From positions 1 to 34,483 of the forward strand of contig JBKPHP010000022.1 in assembly GCA_046729895.1 (NCBI GenBank): a DNA stretch of 34,483 nucleotides, written 5' to 3'. The stretch is from DASXBA01 sp046729895 (GTDB taxonomy: Bacteria; Actinomycetota; Thermoleophilia; Solirubrobacterales; Thermoleophilaceae). This document shows, piece after piece, positions 32,330 through 34,483 of the stretch. A program made the translations under genes and the position numbers. Position 1 is the stretch's first letter. Each line of letters opens with the position of its first letter. Below the pieces are notes generated by a model, which did not search any database, was not told where the DNA came from, and saw only the letters and a program-made list of their open reading frames with translations.

Positions 32330-33663
32330 GCCGCGCCGCGTTCAGCACGGTCGAGGAGGCGCTGGAGGACATCCGCGACGGCAAGATGGTCGTGGTCTGC
32401 GACGCGGAGGATCGAGAGAACGAGGGCGACCTGACGCTGGCTGCCCAGTTCGCCACGCCCGACGCGATCAACTTCATGGCCACCCACGGCCGCGGCCTCA
32501 TCTGCCTGGCGCTGACCGGCGAGCGCTGCGACGAGCTGGGGCTCGACCTGATGGCCGCGAAGAACGAGTCCGCCTTCGAAACCGCCTTCACCGTGTCCAT
32601 CGAGGCGCGGGAGGGAGTGACCACGGGGATCTCCGCTCACGACCGCGCCCACACGATCCAGGCGGCGATCGACCCTCGCTCGCGGCCCCAGGACCTGGTC
32701 CAGCCCGGTCACATCTTCCCGCTCAAGGCCAAGGTCGGCGGCGTGCTGGAGCGCACCGGCCAGACCGAGGCGGCGGTCGACCTCGCACGCCTTGCGGGCC
32801 TCAATCCGTCCGGCGTGATCTGCGAGGTGATGAACGACGACGGCACGATGGCGAGGGTCCCCGACCTCGTCCGGTACTGCGAGCGCCACGGCCTGAAGAT
32901 GATCACGGTGGGCGACCTGATCGCCTACCGCCGCCGCCACGACAAGCTCGTGGAGAGAGTCGTCGAGGCGAACATGCCAACCGAGTTCGGGGAGTTCCGG
33001 GTGGTCGGCTTCCGGTCGATGGTGGACGACAAGCACCACGTGGCGATGGTCAAGGGCGAGATCGAGGGACATGAGGACGTGCTGGTTCGCGTGCACTCCG
33101 AATGCCTCACCGGCGACGTCTTTCACTCGCTGCGCTGCGACTGCGGACAGCAGCTCGAGGACGCGCTCCTCCGGATCGAGCATGAGGGCCGAGGGGTGCT
33201 TCTCTATCTCGCACAGGAGGGTCGCGGTATCGGGCTGCTCAACAAGCTGCGGGCCTACCGGCTCCAGGAGGGCGGCCTCGACACGGTCGACGCCAACCTC
33301 GAGCTCGGCCTGCCCGCGGACCTGCGCGACTACGGGATCGGGGCACAGATTCTCGTCGACCTGGGGCTGACGTCGATCCGGCTGCTCACGAACAACCCGA
33401 AGAAGATCGTGGGCCTCGAGGGCTACGGCCTACGGGTGACCGACCAGCTTCCGATCGTCCATCCGGCAACGGCGCACAACGCGGACTACCTGCGCGCCAA
33501 GCGCGAGAAGCTCGGCCACATGCTGCACCACCAGGGCCTGGCGCTCGACGAGGAGATGATCCACGAGGAGCGCCGCCAGGATCGCGAGCGCCGGGAAGAC
33601 CTCACCGATCTCCACGGCCAGGGACCCGCTCCCAAGCCGCGCCCGGAGCGGCGCGGTGGCTGA
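32326..33663 (+). CDS. ribBA: Bifunctional DHBP synthase / GTP cyclohydrolase II RibBA
   Basis: A 445-residue enzyme making both precursors of the lumazine: 3,4-dihydroxy-2-butanone 4-phosphate from ribulose 5-phosphate (N-terminal half) and the pyrimidine from GTP (C-terminal half). The first domain shows VVVCDAEDRENEGDLTLAA, MATHGRGLICLALTG, TGISAHDRAHTIQAA and GLNPSGVICEVMNDDGTMAR. The second shows VRVHSECLTGDVFHSLRCDC with the three zinc Cys, LYLAQEGRGIGLLNKLRAY and LLTNNPKKIVGLEGYGL. GTG at 32326 overlaps the ribE stop (GTGA). The C-terminal tail after about residue 400 is unusually charged (HEERRQDRERREDLTD) and ends in a Pro/Arg-rich stretch; its end overlaps ribH by 8 bases. Confidence 0.96.
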   Translation: MSRAAFSTVEEALEDIRDGKMVVVCDAEDRENEGDLTLAAQFATPDAINFMATHGRGLICLALTGERCDELGLDLMAAKNESAFETAFTVSIEAREGVTTGISAHDRAHTIQAAIDPRSRPQDLVQPGHIFPLKAKVGGVLERTGQTEAAVDLARLAGLNPSGVICEVMNDDGTMARVPDLVRYCERHGLKMITVGDLIAYRRRHDKLVERVVEANMPTEFGEFRVVGFRSMVDDKHHVAMVKGEIEGHEDVLVRVHSECLTGDVFHSLRCDCGQQLEDALLRIEHEGRGVLLYLAQEGRGIGLLNKLRAYRLQEGGLDTVDANLELGLPADLRDYGIGAQILVDLGLTSIRLLTNNPKKIVGLEGYGLRVTDQLPIVHPATAHNADYLRAKREKLGHMLHHQGLALDEEMIHEERRQDRERREDLTDLHGQGPAPKPRPERRGG

Positions 33664-34081
33664 CACCTACGCGATCGTCGTCGCCAGCTTCTACGAGGAT
33701 CTGGCCGATGGCCTCGTGGAGGGCGCCACCCGCGTGTTCGACGAGGCTGGTGTCGAGGCTGAGGTGCATCCCGTGCCTGGGGCCTTCGAGCTTCCGCTGG
33801 CGGCGAAGTACTGCGCGGAGTCGGGCCGCTATGACGGGGTCGCCTGCCTGGGTGCCGTCATCCGGGGCGAGACCGACCACTACGAGTACGTGGCGGGCGA
33901 GGCAGCGCGCGGCATCGCCCGCGTGCAGCTCGACACCGGCGTTCCATGCTCTTTCGGAGTCTTGACCGTGGACACGATGGAGCAGGCGGTCGCCCGCCTG
34001 GGCGAGAAGCGCCACCAGGGCGAGGACGCGGCACGCGCGGTGCTGCGGATGGCCGATCTTAGAAGAGGTCTCGCGGTCTAG
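33656..34081 (+). CDS. ribH: 6,7-dimethyl-8-ribityllumazine synthase RibH
   Basis: A 141-residue enzyme condensing the pyrimidine and DHBP to lumazine; the family is usually about 150-160, so this is at the short end, with almost no N-terminal extension. Family marks are YAIVVASFYEDLADGLVEGA (the R-F-N of many relatives is replaced by S-F-Y), VHPVPGAFELPLAAKY, VACLGAVIRGETDHYEYVAG with the catalytic His, ARGIARVQLDTGVPCSFGVL and EKRHQGEDAARAVL. GTG at 33656 overlaps the ribBA end; no ATG is available. It closes the riboflavin operon. No strong terminator was found in the 61 bases before the next, opposing gene. Confidence 0.95.
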   Translation: MADTYAIVVASFYEDLADGLVEGATRVFDEAGVEAEVHPVPGAFELPLAAKYCAESGRYDGVACLGAVIRGETDHYEYVAGEAARGIARVQLDTGVPCSFGVLTVDTMEQAVARLGEKRHQGEDAARAVLRMADLRRGLAV

Positions 34082-34142
34082 CCCCGCAGCCGCGTACGCC
34101 TGGTCTCGGGGTGCAGGTGGCCGAGGCTCGGCGCGCCCGGGG

Positions 34143-34483
34143 TCAAATGCGAGCGGGCGCCAGCGCCTCCGGCTCGCGCAGGGTGGCTCGGCGCAGCTGC
34201 GGGGCCAGCGCCGCGGCCGTGAGGCTGAGCGCGCAGACCAGGAGCAGCGCGGCGCGCAGCGAGGTCACGTCCGCCAGCAGCCCGATGGTGGGTGGCCCGA
34301 TCAGGAACCCGCCGTAGCCCAACGTGGACACGGCGGCCAGCGCCGGTCCAGCGCGCTCGGCGTCCGCGCCGGCGGCCTGCAGCGCCAGCGGGAAGACGGC
34401 CGACAGTCCGGCGCCCATGAGCGCGAAGCCGACGATCCCACCGGCCGGTTCCGCGGTCGCCAGCGCGACGGCCAGGCCCGCGC
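34143..34483 (-). CDS. MFS-type transporter, C-terminal part (5' end outside window)
   Basis: The frame runs in from beyond the right edge and stops at 34143. The visible 113 residues hold about four hydrophobic helices: an Ala/Leu-rich segment at the edge, GIVGFALMGAGLSAVFPLAL, STLGYGGFLIGPPTIGLLAD (the conserved G-Y-x-G-F-L-x-G-P-P-x-I-G of the YbjJ-like/MFS group) and LRAALLLVCALSLTAAALAP. It converges on ribH. The substrate is unknown; riboflavin export is not supported beyond proximity. Confidence 0.78.
   Translation of the reverse strand, partial: AGLAVALATAEPAGGIVGFALMGAGLSAVFPLALQAAGADAERAGPALAAVSTLGYGGFLIGPPTIGLLADVTSLRAALLLVCALSLTAAALAPQLRRATLREPEALAPARI

Noticed and set aside
31663..33663. 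RibBA frame starting at 31663
   Set aside because: The first 220 codons lie out of frame over ribE and are Arg-rich; GTG 32326 gives the normal N-terminus.
34082..34142. Short self-complementary GCCGAG/CTCGGC near 34123
   Set aside because: The loop would be one base, so the usable stem is only about four pairs; not enough to call a terminator.

Overview
The DNA is strongly GC-rich, genes are packed with 4-base stop/start overlaps, and GTG and TTG starts are common. With the riboflavin gene order ribD-ribE-ribBA-ribH and an actinobacterial-looking envelope-glycan region, this suggests a chromosome segment of a high-GC actinomycete, possibly a Thermoleophilia (Solirubrobacter/Gaiella-like) bacterium. 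The lineage is inferred from gene content and protein style, not from a search. I saw no rRNA, tRNA, CRISPR array, transposase or phage gene.

Layout. (1) 1-1274: the end of a VOC/glyoxalase-fold gene and an opposing DHFR-like reductase gene. (2) 1579-8718, minus strand: a glycolate/lactate operon running permease -> glcD -> glcE -> glcF -> malate synthase. It imports a 2-hydroxy acid, oxidises glycolate to glyoxylate and condenses glyoxylate with acetyl-CoA to malate. Its genes overlap or nearly touch. glcE begins with four copies of a 7-base repeat, and glcF appears to start with CTG. (3) 8891-10043, plus: fmt and an overlapping small zinc-ribbon gene, closed by a long hairpin made of related heptamers. 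(4) 10123-16170, minus: a five-gene overlapping run of GT2 glycosyltransferase, methyltransferase, Wzx-like flippase, hotdog-fold protein and molybdopterin oxidoreductase. (5) 16302-20141, plus: a 60-residue membrane protein, a protein with a kinase-like N-terminal segment fused to a methyltransferase, and a membrane-anchored phosphatase/sulfatase-fold enzyme, followed by a frameshifted small gene. (6) 20436-22825, minus: a secreted family-2 glycoside hydrolase and a small lipoprotein. (7) 22964-28618, plus: a tight operon of a UPF0104 flippase-like protein, two multi-spanning GT-C-type proteins and a UDP-galactopyranose-mutase-like flavoprotein; a third GT-C-type gene faces it (28689-30482). 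(8) 30555-34081, plus: the riboflavin operon, preceded by a perfect 16-bp palindrome and with no FMN riboswitch that I could see. (9) The 3' end of an MFS transporter gene.

The genes from about 13 to 30.5 kb (except the lipoprotein) look like one large envelope-glycan locus: polyprenol-phosphate sugar synthesis, lipid-linked sugar flipping, extracytoplasmic transfer, polymer modification and trimming. The most unusual signals are the 7-base repeat family (a possible frame switch at the start of glcE and a possible terminator), the CTG start of glcF, the operator-like palindrome at ribD, and the conserved-looking small membrane protein with its kinase-like/methyltransferase neighbour.
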